Part shown: positions 11,222 through 19,909 of the stretch, piece by piece
How positions within the stretch are numbered: the first letter of the stretch is position 1
How the letters are laid out: every line of letters starts with the position of its first letter
From: Ustilaginoidea virens
Lineage: Eukaryota; Ascomycota; Sordariomycetes; Hypocreales; Clavicipitaceae
Direction of reading: 5' to 3'
Assembly: GCF_000687475.1 (NCBI RefSeq)
Contig: NW_025064823.1
Span: 1-64,000 of the forward strand
DNA: 64,000 bases
Notes under the pieces: generated by a model
Databases searched by the model: none
Told to the model about the DNA's origin: nothing
What the model saw: the letters and a program-made list of their open reading frames with translations, nothing else
Program-made: the position numbers and the translations under genes

Positions 11222-11831
11222 ACATTTAAAAATTCTGCTGTTGATTCTAATGATATATTAGATCAATATACTAAATAGAAGTATTCTACAATTTAATCTA
11301 TATATTTTCGTACTATAATTTAATTATATGATGACATAGTCTGAACCATTTTGAAAAAAATGGAAATATATTCTCGTAATATATGATAACATATAGTAAA
11401 TACGTCGTGAGACAGTATGGTTTCTATCTTCTAGGGGGAATTAGAATAAAATAAGAACTAACTTTTGTACGCAAGGAACAAGAAGAATTTAACATTATTA
11501 AATTATGGTTACCAACCTATGGTTTACCTGTTGTTTATGTGCTCAAATATTAAATATATATAAGCTTTCCTTATATATATTTGTATTATTTCGATAATAC
11601 ATAGGGATGTATCTTTCACTAAGATAATGTATAGCATAAGCACGGCAGGAAAGCTAAGTTGGTTAAGGATAAGTGCTGAAAGCATATAGGCACGAAGCTT
11701 ATCTTAAGATATTTCTTAAATATACGTAATATATTATTACGAGTTTATAGGCTTTATCCGTAAGAATCTAGAGATTTTAAAGATTAAAGTACTAATTTAA
11801 TAATTTACTATTTATACATATATCAATACAC

Positions 11832-11902
11832 GCTTAATTAGCATAAAAGTAATGCAATTGTTTTGTAATCAATAGAAGCAAGTGCGATACTTGCATTGGG
11901 CT
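11832..11902 (+). tRNA. trnT: tRNA-Thr (UGU)
   Basis: Acceptor GCTTAAT/ATTGGGC with two G-U pairs; anticodon loop TTTGTAA gives TGT. First of the cluster, about 30 bases after the estimated end of rnl. Confidence 0.88.
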
Positions 11903-11909
11903 CCTATAA

Positions 11910-11982
11910 GGATTAGTAGTCAAGAGGTTAAGACACAACTCTTTCAATGTTGATACCGTGGGTTCGAATCCCATCTAGTCTA
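11910..11982 (+). tRNA. trnE: tRNA-Glu (UUC)
   Basis: Acceptor GGATTAG/CTAGTCT, T-arm GTGGG-TTCGAAT-CCCAT, anticodon TTC in CTTTCAA. Only 7 bases after trnT. Confidence 0.9.
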
Positions 11983-11990
11983 CACGAGAA

Positions 11991-12061
11991 TGCGGTTTGA
12001 TGTAACAGGAACATATTCGGCTCATGTCCGGAAATCGTAGGTGCAAATCCTATAGCCGCTT
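11991..12061 (+). tRNA. trnM: Initiator tRNA-Met (CAU)
   Basis: Anticodon loop CTCATGT on stem TTCGG/CCGGA; T-arm GTAGG/CCTAT. The first acceptor pair is T-T (TGCGGTT/AGCCGCT); an unpaired position 1-72 is a mark of bacterial-type initiator tRNA. Assigned as initiator on that basis. Confidence 0.85.
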
Positions 12062-12107
12062 ATGTTCATATATTATTATTTAAAAATTCAAAGATTAATA
12101 GAAAACA

Positions 12108-12181
12108 AAGGTTGTAGCTTAGTTGGTCAAAGCATACTGCTCATAACAGTAACATCGAGTGTTCAAATCACTCCAACCTTA
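12108..12181 (+). tRNA. trnM: tRNA-Met (CAU), elongator-type
   Basis: Full acceptor AAGGTTG/CAACCTT; anticodon stem TACTG/CAGTA around CTCATAA. One of three CAT-anticodon tRNAs in the window; fully paired acceptor, so elongator or Ile-type after modification. Confidence 0.88.
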
Positions 12182-12211
12182 TATTATTATTTGTTTATAA
12201 ATTAATATAAA

Positions 12212-12295
12212 ATCTGAATGGTGAAATTAGGTAAACACAATGAGCTTAAAACTCATTGACTATATGTCTTAAAGGTTCGAGTCCTTTTTCAGATA
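12212..12295 (+). tRNA. trnL: tRNA-Leu (UAA)
   Basis: 84 bases with a long variable arm. Acceptor ATCTGAA/TTCAGAT, anticodon stem ATGAG/CTCAT around CTTAAAA, anticodon TAA. Confidence 0.9.
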
Positions 12296-12608
12296 CTAGT
12301 TTAATATTCTATTTTTTTTTGACCATGAAACCTTATATTCTTATAATAATCCTTAAAGGGTATAAGTCATAAATAGTAAAATATTTCATATCTTTATTGT
12401 AGCTTTTTTAATTTGTTGTTTGTTGTTGAACAACAAATGGAGGCTCGAAACAAAATTAATAAATCTATTCTTATAAAAGTTACGGATATTGAGTTCAATA
12501 TTGGAAAAATTATTTATATGTAGGAAGCAGCAGATAATTTAAATATAAGGTTATCTACATTATGTAGAGATAAAAAGGTAAATATTTAGTATCTAATTTA
12601 TAATCTAA
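12296..12608 (+). other. tRNA spacer with a hairpin and a decayed GIY-YIG tail
   Basis: Holds a family B-like palindrome (12411-12438, TTGTTGTT/AACAACAA). Then, from about 12439, a diverged copy of the segment at 16920-17096: GGAGGCTCGAAACAAAATT, then a stretch related to the C-terminal NUMOD region of a GIY-YIG ORF, all with stops. No gene seen in 12296-12410. Confidence 0.6.
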
Positions 12609-12679
12609 GCTCTTGTAACTCCATAGGGAGAGTGAAATCTTGAAGCTGTTTTGTGGGAAGTTAAAGTAAAACCGTGAGC
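12609..12679 (+). pseudogene. Decayed duplicate of trnF
   Basis: Aligns with the good trnF at 17097: same AATTTATAAT upstream, TAACTC...AGAGTGAAAT, TTGAAGC anticodon loop, CCGTGA(A/G)C end. Acceptor GCTCTTG/CGTGAGC has a mismatch and the T-arm no longer pairs (GGGAAG...AGTAAAA). The preceding 170 bases are duplicated too. Confidence 0.7.
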
Positions 12680-12694
12680 AAATACTTAGGGAAA

Positions 12695-12766
12695 GGGGAT
12701 ATAATTTAGTTGGTAAAATGTTAACTTTGCACGTTAAACACCTAGGTTCAATTCCTAGTATCTCCA
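12695..12766 (+). tRNA. trnA: tRNA-Ala (UGC)
   Basis: Acceptor GGGGATA/TATCTCC, anticodon stem TTAAC/GTTAA around TTTGCAC, T-arm CTAGG/CCTAG. Confidence 0.92.
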
Positions 12767-13204
12767 ATTTAAGGCGCGAGCTAGAAAAATATAAATGCAC
12801 ATAAACAATAATAAGTTAATAGTAAACTGTTCGTCTCCTAAACGTCACTTTAAGTTCAACTCTGCCTGATTGTAAAGTAAAAAAGTATAATTCATTATAC
12901 TACTTTTACGTGTGTATCCCCTTTTCGCTTATACCTTTTCCAATTTACATCCATGGAAGTAATTAAATTTCTATAGTTTTTAATTATTTTAGATAATTAT
13001 TACTTCTTAGTTTCAAAGCTAAAAAACTTCGTTTTTAAATATATGATCATAAACTTAACTATAAAAACTATATATCACAATGGAAAATGATAATGAACGT
13101 GTAGTTCTTTCACTGCTTATAGCCCCTGTTTTTTTTCTATACGCTTTTTTCCTGATAGTTATCTAGACTTAGATAATTTTTAATAAATAAATAACCAACC
13201 CAAT
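12767..13204 (+). other. Spacer with a tRNA-like remnant and a degenerate hairpin
   Basis: At about 12809-12875 a stretch has some tRNA character (loop CTCCTAA, TTCAACT), but stems do not pair well, so no tRNA is called. A partial family A hairpin is seen at 12997-13035 (TTACTTCTTAGTTTCAAAGC). Nothing else recognised before the polymerase relic. Confidence 0.5.
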
Positions 13205-16200
13205 ATGAACAAACAATACAAACCTATTACAAATTGTAATTTTTATTACAACTTTCTCCTTAGAAATAAAAGTAATTTTTCTAGTAGTAATCTTATTACT
13301 CTTTTTTACAACTATAACAATATTTTGTTTTATAGTACTAATAAGATTATTTCTCGAACTGTTGAAGAATCTTTACCTCAATATTCTGTTATAAAAGATA
13401 ATAAAATTACTATTACCTTTCCTTTTGATCATTTTTATTAAATTTTTATCTTCTAAACTTATTGATAGTCAGAATTATTTTCTTTTAATTAAAGTTAGAT
13501 ATGATGGTAATAATTTTATTATGGCTGGTAAACAAATTTCTTTTATTTTTAATAGTTCTGAAATGTTTACTGTATTAAACTCTTTGTATGTAGATAGAAC
13601 TCTTCGTTTACAATATGTTATGAATGAGTATAGTATTGATGCGGATAGTATATTAACTGTTCAATTGATATTTACCCCTTTTAAACATGAGATCTTTTCT
13701 GATGTTAAATTGACTCGGAATTTAGATTCTTATACCCAAGAATCTATCGATATTAACAAAAAAGATCTCGAGTTTTTCCCTGTATCTATTAATACTGATT
13801 TATTAGGAGAATCTTTAAGATATTCTCATGATAAAGATAACAATTCTATTATTTTACACTAATAATATTCACGAGGTTCCTCAGGATATTATTATATTAA
13901 CCCCTAATACTGAAGATTCTATTATTTATAGAGAGAATGTACAATTCTTTTTTAGAAGAGCTTTTAAACCATAACATATATTAGCCTTAGCTGATGTTGG
14001 TAATAATACTTTTTATAAAGAAGTTTATTCTTCTAGGGGTGTCTTTATTAGAGGTGTTAATGATATTTATCTAAATGATAATAAAATTAATAGAAATACT
14101 AAATCTTCTAGTTTAACGATTAATCAGAATCAAGTTGTGGATTTTAAATCTAAAGAAATTATATTTAAACCTATAACTAAAGATAATACTAGAATAACTA
14201 GCCATGTTGAAAATAATAAAATTGGAGTTCTAGATTTAGAAGTTTTTAATGAGGATGAACCTAAAGTTTATGCAGGTGGTATATATACATATATGTCTGA
14301 GCAAGATTCACCTTTATTATTTTATATTGATGAAACTACTAAAGATAGTTATAATCTAGTTTTAGAGATTATAAATGAAATGTTAAGACCTAAGTACAAA
14401 GGTGTAATATTCTATTGACATAATTTTGGTAAATATGATTTTAATTTTATATTACCTGTACTTTTAGATTATAATGCTAAACATGGTAAGGAAATTTTTA
14501 AACTTGATCCTATATTTAAAGATAATAGAGTTTTACAACTAACTATTAGAAAAATTAAAAGCAATAATGATAAGACTTATAATTCAGTTACTATCCGTGA
14601 TAGTTATGCTATACTTAATAAAAGTTTAGCTGTACTAGGTAAGGAACTTAATGTAGAAGTACATAAAGGATCTTTCCCTCATGATTTTGCTACACTAAAT
14701 ACTTTATTCTATAAAGGAAATACTCCTGACTATAAGTATTATGATTTTGATGATATTGACATGGATGAGAAATTATTTAAAAAGAATTTTTATTCTCTTC
14801 ATTGTGATTTCAAGGAAGAAGCTTGTAAATATCTTAAAGATGACTTAGTTAGTTTATTTCAAGTTATTATAAAAGCTAATAAAATTATGTTTTTAAATTT
14901 CCGTATTAATATTACGGACTCTTTAACTATTTCGGGATTAGCTAGTAAAATATTTAGAAGATATCATTAGGAACCTGAAAATATACCTTTAATTACTCAT
15001 AAAAAAAATATTATCAAGATATTAAACAGGCTTATTCAGGAGGTTGTACTGAAGTATATAGACCTACAGGTAATAATTTATTTTATTATGTTGTTAATAG
15101 TTTATATCCTTATGTAGCTTTAAATAATCCTTTACCTGGACTTGGTTGTACTTAGGTTGAATATTTTGATAGTTCTTTTGCTGAGAATATTGAAAATCTT
15201 TTTGGTTTTTATTATTGTAGTATTGATACTACTAATACTAGTGTTAAATATATAGGATTATTACCTTATAGAACTAAAGATAAAGGTCTACTATTTCCAT
15301 TAGGTAAATGAGAAGGTTGATATTTCAGTGAAGAATTGAAATTCGCTCAAAAATATGGTTATAAGATACAGGTTATTAAAGGTTATAGTTTGACTAAAAA
15401 TGATAATGTTTTCAAATCTTATATTGATAATATATATGAAATTAAGTCTAATAATACTAATAAAGCCATTAGAAGTATAGCTAAATTATTATTAAATAGT
15501 TTATTAGGTAGATTTGGTTTAAGATTAGATTCTAATAATACAGAAATAGTAGATAATACTAAGCTGAATTTAATTGCTTATACTAGAGCCATAAATTCAC
15601 ATGTTCAACTTAATGATAATTTATCTTTAGCTAATTATAATAAAAAAATTGATATAGATCTATGTAACAAATCTTGTATAGATATAGCTAAAATATCAGA
15701 TTTATGGGGTGACCAAGAATATAATAAACAAAGTGGTTATGAGAATGTTTCTGTGGCTATTAGTGCAGCTATAACTGCTTACGCTAGAATGCATATGTCT
15801 AAAATTAAATTAGATCTACTTAATTAAGGAGGTAAAATAGATTATACAGATCTAGATAGTATAGTCACTAATATTAAGTTAGAAGAAAACCCATTAGAAA
15901 TAGGTAAATTAAAATTAGAACATTATGTTATTAGTAATAAAACATACTGCGTAGTTGATTTAATTATAAAAGCTAAAGGTATTAATAAGAATGAATTAAC
16001 AATATAAGATTATAAAGATATGTATACTAAAAATTTACCTCTTACTAGTTAGAAAAGAGAGGTAAACAATGAAATTGAACTAAAGTTCAATATGTCGTAG
16101 TTACAATTAATCCTGATAGTTCTATTAAAATAGTTAAAATTTTTAATAGAAAGAACTTATGTATAAATACCAAACCTCTAGTTATAAAAGACAATAAAAT

Positions 16201-16220
16201 AATTTTAGAATCAAATATAT
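13205..16220 (+). pseudogene. dpo: Integrated, decayed family-B DNA polymerase of linear-plasmid type
   Basis: Protein-primed DNA polymerase of the type carried by linear mitochondrial plasmids (invertrons). Motifs in order: Exo I VLDLEVF (14228), Exo II HNFGKYDFNF (14419), Exo III YLKDD (14829), polymerase A VNSLYPYV (about 15092), B-like LLLNSLLGRFG (about 15490), C YTDLDSIVT (about 15842), KTYCVV (about 15942). Broken by shifts near 13430, 13862 and 15000, and by stops including 13973, 14968 (TAG), about 15153 (TAG), 15825 (TAA) and 16006. All catalytic motifs survive at residue level, so decay seems fairly recent. The N-terminal terminal-protein region (13205-14130) is present but unassignable. 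Cannot make an active enzyme as it stands. Confidence 0.88.
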
Positions 16221-16569
16221 TTTCATTATTAATTTCAAAAATTCTTAAGTATTTAATCACATTATTTAAGGGTATTGTTCTAGGTATATTTACTACCATA
16301 TACTATAACTTAAATGATCTATGAAATAATCACTTTATAAAGAGTAAGATTAATAAAGATGATAATAAACCTAATATCTTAAGTAGTAATCCAGATCAGG
16401 TGAATAATACGGATATTGGAACTATTAATCCTTATTACCCTAAAACTAATATAGGTAGTAGTAATACTGATCAAGGATGTAGTAAACCTGATCTAGGAGA
16501 AACTAATCCTTATTTGGATAATAAATGGTTTGATATTTCCTGAAAATCTTTAGGTTCTGCAAAATGTTT
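16221..16569 (+). pseudogene. Remnant ORF after dpo, unrecognised
   Basis: One frame reads a hydrophobic segment (about 16240-16310) followed by a low-complexity stretch with recurring NPD, NTDIG, NPYYP, NTDQG and NPYLD units (16385-16520), then KWFDISWKSLGSAKC. It could be the C-terminal extension of dpo or another plasmid ORF. Function unknown. Confidence 0.45.
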
Positions 16570-17087
16570 AATAAAAAGATTTATAATATATTATTATAAA
16601 AGTAGTCAGGGTAGAAGTTGGAGTGCTATATTTAAATATGATTATTATAATTCTAGTTTAGATATTATTGAAGATTGTCTTACTCCTTCTTTAATAGAAA
16701 GAGAGCAATATTATATAGACATTCTTAAACCTGAATATACTTTATTAAAAGTTGCCTATACACGTTTAGGCTTAAAGGATAGTAAAAAAACTAATAATCT
16801 TATTAATAATACTACTACTAGACGTAAACATTAAAAACAAGCAAAAATAAAAGGAGTGAATTAGCGAAACTACGTAAAGGAAATATGACATCAATGTACG
16901 GTAAAGTTCATACAGTAGCCGGAGGCTCGAAACAAAATTGAAACTTTCTATTCTATTTCTAAAGTTCCTGATATTGAATTAAATACACATAAAATATTGA
17001 AGGGGAATAAAAAAGCAGCTAATTATTTGAACATAGGAGTATCAACCTAACGTAGTTATAAAAAGGTAGATATTTAGTGGCTAATTT
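16570..17087 (+). pseudogene. C-terminal half of a GIY-YIG endonuclease gene, decayed
   Basis: Reads AIFKYDYYNSSLDIIED, then IEREQYYIDILKPEYTLLKV, then LGLKDS, then a NUMOD3-like KGNMTSMYGKVHT (about 16880) and a NUMOD1-like KKAANYLNIGVST (about 17010), with stops and shifts between pieces. The GIY-YIG core itself is missing. It ends just before trnF, and a diverged copy of its last 170 bases precedes the trnF pseudogene at 12609. Confidence 0.7.
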
Positions 17088-17096
17088 ATAATTTAA

Positions 17097-17168
17097 GTTC
17101 ACGTAACTCAATGGTAGAGTGAAATATTGAAGCTATTTTTGTTGTAAGTTCGATTCTTACCGTGAACA
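17097..17168 (+). tRNA. trnF: tRNA-Phe (GAA)
   Basis: Acceptor GTTCACG/CGTGAAC, anticodon stem AAATA/TATTT around TTGAAGC, T-arm GTAAG-TTCGATT-CTTAC. The functional copy; see the decayed copy at 12609. Confidence 0.9.
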
Positions 17169-17210
17169 ATGAATTTAAAAATCAAATTCAAGTATTACCT
17201 CGTGCATTAA

Positions 17211-17283
17211 GGAACTTTAGTATAATGGTGAATGCGTATGACTTTTAATCATTGAAATGTAGGTTCGATCCCTACAAGTTCTA
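17211..17283 (+). tRNA. trnK: tRNA-Lys (UUU)
   Basis: Acceptor GGAACTT/AAGTTCT (one G-U), anticodon TTT in loop CTTTTAA, T-arm GTAGG/CCTAC. Confidence 0.9.
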
Positions 17284-17541
17284 TATAAGTAATAGTTATG
17301 TAATTTTTGTGTTTTAGTTTAAGATGTAAAAACTAAGAAGCGAAACGTGAAGCAGGCTGAGGTTAGCACTAGTTACCATCCATTAGATATAAATAGTTAT
17401 TCTATGTAAAATTTAATATATAAGTCCTAGAGAGTAATATAGTTAATAACTATGAAAATATCTTAGGGTATATTACTAAAACCATGTAATGCATGTCCAT
17501 AGGTATAAATAAACAATCTAAAGTTTAACATCATTCAAAAA
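17284..17541 (+). other. Spacer with a partial family A hairpin
   Basis: Contains GTAAAAACTAAGAAGCGAAA near 17326, half of the family A palindrome. No gene seen. Confidence 0.5.
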
Positions 17542-18472
17542 ATGTCATTTGAATACATAAATTTTTATATAATAATTCCTTTAGCAATAATTATATTTTG
17601 CTCATTATAAGGAATGTTAGGTGAATTTGTAAAAAGATTTACTGCGAAGCAGCCCTAGCTTGCGCAGGGCTACTAATTTATTTAAGCCTAAATTAATCAT
17701 TATTTACATATTAATATCTATATTAATAACAAATATCGAAGTAGTTTATGCTTTATATGAAGAAACCCTTAATAAATTAACTGAAAAGGAAACTGCGAAA
17801 AATCTGGCCGAAATTCAAAATAATAATATTAATATTAATAATCCTAATATTAATTTACCTAATTCAGTCTTTAAAGGTCTTACTAATCTAGGTGTTGCGG
17901 GTGCTATATGAGCTGGTGTGTCTAGTGCAGCTAAAGTTATTAAATCTTTCACTCTTCCCCTGCTTTAAAAATAGGGATAATAGCTGGAACTGGTGTAGCT
18001 AGTGCTGGTATAGTAACAGCAGCTAACACTATTAACAATATTATGGTTAAAAAAGTAAGTAATGCTTATGAAATTAAACAAAATATTTCAGATCTACCTA
18101 AACCAAGTAATGATGGACCAGCTGCTTTTTATATTGAACCTACAGCTGATTTAGATACAGTAATGGCTTTATTAAATGCTAATTATCTTTTACACTGGTG
18201 TATAATAGGATTTATATATTGTATAATAATTTTACTTATAGCCAAGAAAGTTGTAAATAATCAATGAAAGTTAGAATTTTTAAAGAAAATTTTAGTAGCC
18301 GTGCGGCTGCTTCGCTTCTTAGTTTTTACTTCAAACTAAAGTAAAAACAGAAAAAACTCTTAATTTTATAATCAAATCTTTAAGCTTAACAAGTAAAACT
18401 AATAACACCTTCATCGTTTTTGGGTTTATATTGCTTATAATAACTAGTATGAGTACTTTGTATAAAATATAG
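17542..18472 (+). pseudogene. Broken copy of the Gly/Ala-rich membrane-protein ORF
   Basis: Not a family I recognise. Homologous in layout and local sequence to the intact ORF at 40420: an N-terminal hydrophobic FYIIIPLAIIIFC, a second membrane helix (LIIIYILISILI, 17690), an Asn-rich linker (NNNININNPNINLPN), a Gly/Ala-rich pair of segments (GVAGAIWAGVSSAAK, then IIAGTGVASAGIVTAANTIN), and C-terminal helices (CIIGFIYCIIILLI; FIVFGFILLIIT). Broken by TAA near 17607, an AGCTTGCGC insertion near 17660, a shift near 17945, and a family A hairpin inserted at 18300-18353. It lies 1.3 kb after the plasmid polymerase relic, so plasmid origin is plausible but unproven. Confidence 0.65.
18300..18353. 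repeat. Hairpin repeat, family A, inserted in an ORF relic
   Basis: GCTTCGCTTCTTAGTTTTTA followed by CTTCAAACTAAAGTAAAAAC. It separates two parts of the membrane-protein relic that read on from each other, direct evidence that the unit inserts. Confidence 0.8.
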
Positions 18473-18555
18473 ATATTATTACTGATATAGTTAAAGGATC
18501 TGTAAAATAAGGACTGTAAATTAATAATAGAATGTTTTAAGCAAATTTTTCCCCT

Positions 18556-18628
18556 ATTTGTTGTTCTCTAAGAACAACTAATTAAAGAAGCACAGGACCG
18601 AGTCCTGTTTTTACTTAAGGGCCTGAGG
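18556..18628. repeat. Hairpin repeat, family B
   Basis: TTTGTTGTTCTCTAAGAACA, then ACTAATTAAA, then AGTCCTGTTTTTACTTAAGG; second copy of the composite unit in rnl intron 6 (10483). Confidence 0.8.
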
Positions 18629-18652
18629 TAGTAAATAATTATTTTACTAGAA

Positions 18653-18734
18653 ATGGGTATGTTGGAATGGAAGACAAATTCCGTTTAGGCCGGAAGGGTT
18701 AATAACCGTGCAAGTTCAAATCTTGCTACCTATA
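18653..18734 (+). tRNA. trnL: tRNA-Leu (UAG)
   Basis: 82 bases with a long variable arm. Acceptor ATGGGTA/TACCTAT, anticodon stem TTCCG/CGGAA around TTTAGGC, anticodon TAG. Confidence 0.88.
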
Positions 18735-19638
18735 AGTATAGTATATAAAGTAAAATATTCTTAGGTGTATTTATGACGTTTATAATAAATTAATTAAATC
18801 TAGATTGCTAATCCCTCCGGTATAGCGCAAGCTAGGAATTTGTAGGCGCAAGCTCTTATCCGTTATTTATAGTGGTTCTATCTTAAAAATGGTTAGTAGC
18901 CATGGTACAATTTGTAGTTTAAACTTAAGACTAATACAAGATTAAATAAGAATTGTAGAAGCCTACCTAGAGTACTCCCTCTTTACCTAGTCATAATTTA
19001 CCTTCCTCTCCCTATTTTGTGAGATAAATTTGATTTATTGTGAGGATATACCTTGAGACATTTTATACTTGATTTGCTTACGGTTCTTAGTGTAGCGTGG
19101 CTTGGGCATAGCGTACCTATTACTATCTATATGTAATATCACTAATGAATTACTTAAATAAAGTAATATTTACAAAGCTTTATTGAAATATAATTATCTT
19201 AATTTTAAGTTAGAGATATTGTAATCTAGGAATAGTAGTAACTTAATATAATTAGAACAATATTCTATAGATTTTCTCTAATATAAATAGGTTCTAATTT
19301 AAACACACAAAAGCTATAAATAAAAATCTCTAAACCTATTCTTGAAGCCTTGGTTAAATTCAAATTAGCTAAAGCACTATTAAGGTAGGCGGAGGCTCGC
19401 GCAAGCTAGTATTAATTGTTATTCGTACCCTCCGCCTTGCCTTGACGGCATGGTAAGGGAGAGTAGAGAATAATAATATAACTAAATATCCTTATATAGG
19501 TTTGTAGTTATAAATTTAAATGTTACTCATACTGTAATCTATTGTATGAATAATAATATAGAATTAAAGGATACCTATTTAATAATAAAATTAATGAAAA
19601 TAAAATATTAATGTTTAATACTACTATTTTAAGTAAAA
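18735..19638 (+). other. 900-base spacer, no gene recognised
   Basis: AT-rich, stops in all sense frames. Contains three GCGCAAGCT motifs (18834, 18845, 19395) and a GC-rich inverted repeat around 19385-19455 (GGCGGAGG / CCTCCGCC plus CCTTGCC...GGCATGG). I looked for RNase P RNA and did not find its conserved blocks. Confidence 0.5.
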
Positions 19639-19711
19639 TATGCCGTAGTCTAACAGGTAGGACATAAATTTTTGGTATTTACTAGTAGGTGTTCGAATCA
19701 CCTCGGCATAA
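19639..19711 (+). tRNA. trnQ: tRNA-Gln (UUG)
   Basis: Acceptor TATGCCG/CGGCATA; anticodon TTG in loop TTTTGGT; T-arm TAGGT/CACCT region. Confidence 0.88.
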
Positions 19712-19753
19712 AGGGCAAGCTCCACCCTTGAATTACCCACATATAAAATATAA

Positions 19754-19829
19754 GGTAGATATAGCTCAATTAGGTAGAGTAACTATTTGTGGCATAGTCG
19801 GTTCCTGGTTCGATCCCAGGTATTTACCC
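19754..19829 (+). tRNA. trnH: tRNA-His (GUG)
   Basis: Acceptor GGTAGAT/ATTTACC, anticodon GTG, T-arm CCTGG-TTCGATC-CCAGG. Confidence 0.9.
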
Positions 19830-19844
19830 TAAATGGCTTTTTTT

Positions 19845-19899
19845 ATGCATGCTTGCATGCATGCATGCTTCGCCAGCCAGCCAGCCAGCCAGCCAGCAT
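19845..19899. repeat. Tetranucleotide microsatellite (GCAT)n then (GCCA)n
   Basis: Alternating GCAT units pass through CTTC into about six GCCA units. Directly downstream of trnH; unusually GC-rich for this genome. Confidence 0.9.
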
Positions 19900-19909
19900 A
19901 AATATGGAA

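Larger units (their letters stand above)
10187..11396 (+). mobile_element. rnl intron 6, group I, near 23S position 2584
   Basis: Junction GAGCTGGGT|TAAATACGTCG restores the 23S segment around U2584. Core pieces TTGGGTTAATTTTAAG near 10239, CGTTCAACGACTATA near 10307 and GACATAGTCTGAACC near 11334 match those of rnl intron 5 almost base for base. Confidence 0.88.
1..11800 (+). rRNA. rnl: Large-subunit ribosomal RNA, seven exons, six introns (5' end at or before the window edge)
   Basis: Core of the mitochondrial large ribosomal subunit. The order of conserved 23S blocks fixes the gene: the domain I block near 185-245, AATGGGTCACC near 423, the GTPase-centre block near 2150-2175, the CCGTAACTTCGG block near 5600, the CCCGGTGCCGG block near 5750, the TAGCGAAAT block near 6707, GACGAGAAGACCC near 6830, the peptidyl-transferase block from 10050, TACGTCGTGAGACAG near 11401, and AAGTGCTGAAAGCAT near 11668. 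Exons are approximately 1-819, 2047-2178, 3467-3917, 5580-5839, 6700-7496, 10050-10186 and 11397-11800. Junctions at 5839/6700, 7496/10050 and 10186/11397 are well supported by the rejoined rRNA; those of introns 1-3 are accurate only to about 10-20 bases. The true 5' end is not visible and the 3' end is estimated. Confidence 0.95.

Noticed and set aside
12809..12875. Possible tRNA with CTCCTAA loop after trnA
   Set aside because: Acceptor has a mismatch, the anticodon stem pairs only in part and the T-stem does not pair. Kept as a tRNA-like remnant only.
18735..19638. Possible RNase P RNA gene
   Set aside because: A GC-containing, ORF-free stretch of suitable size, but the conserved P4-forming blocks were not found. 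A covariance-model search would decide.
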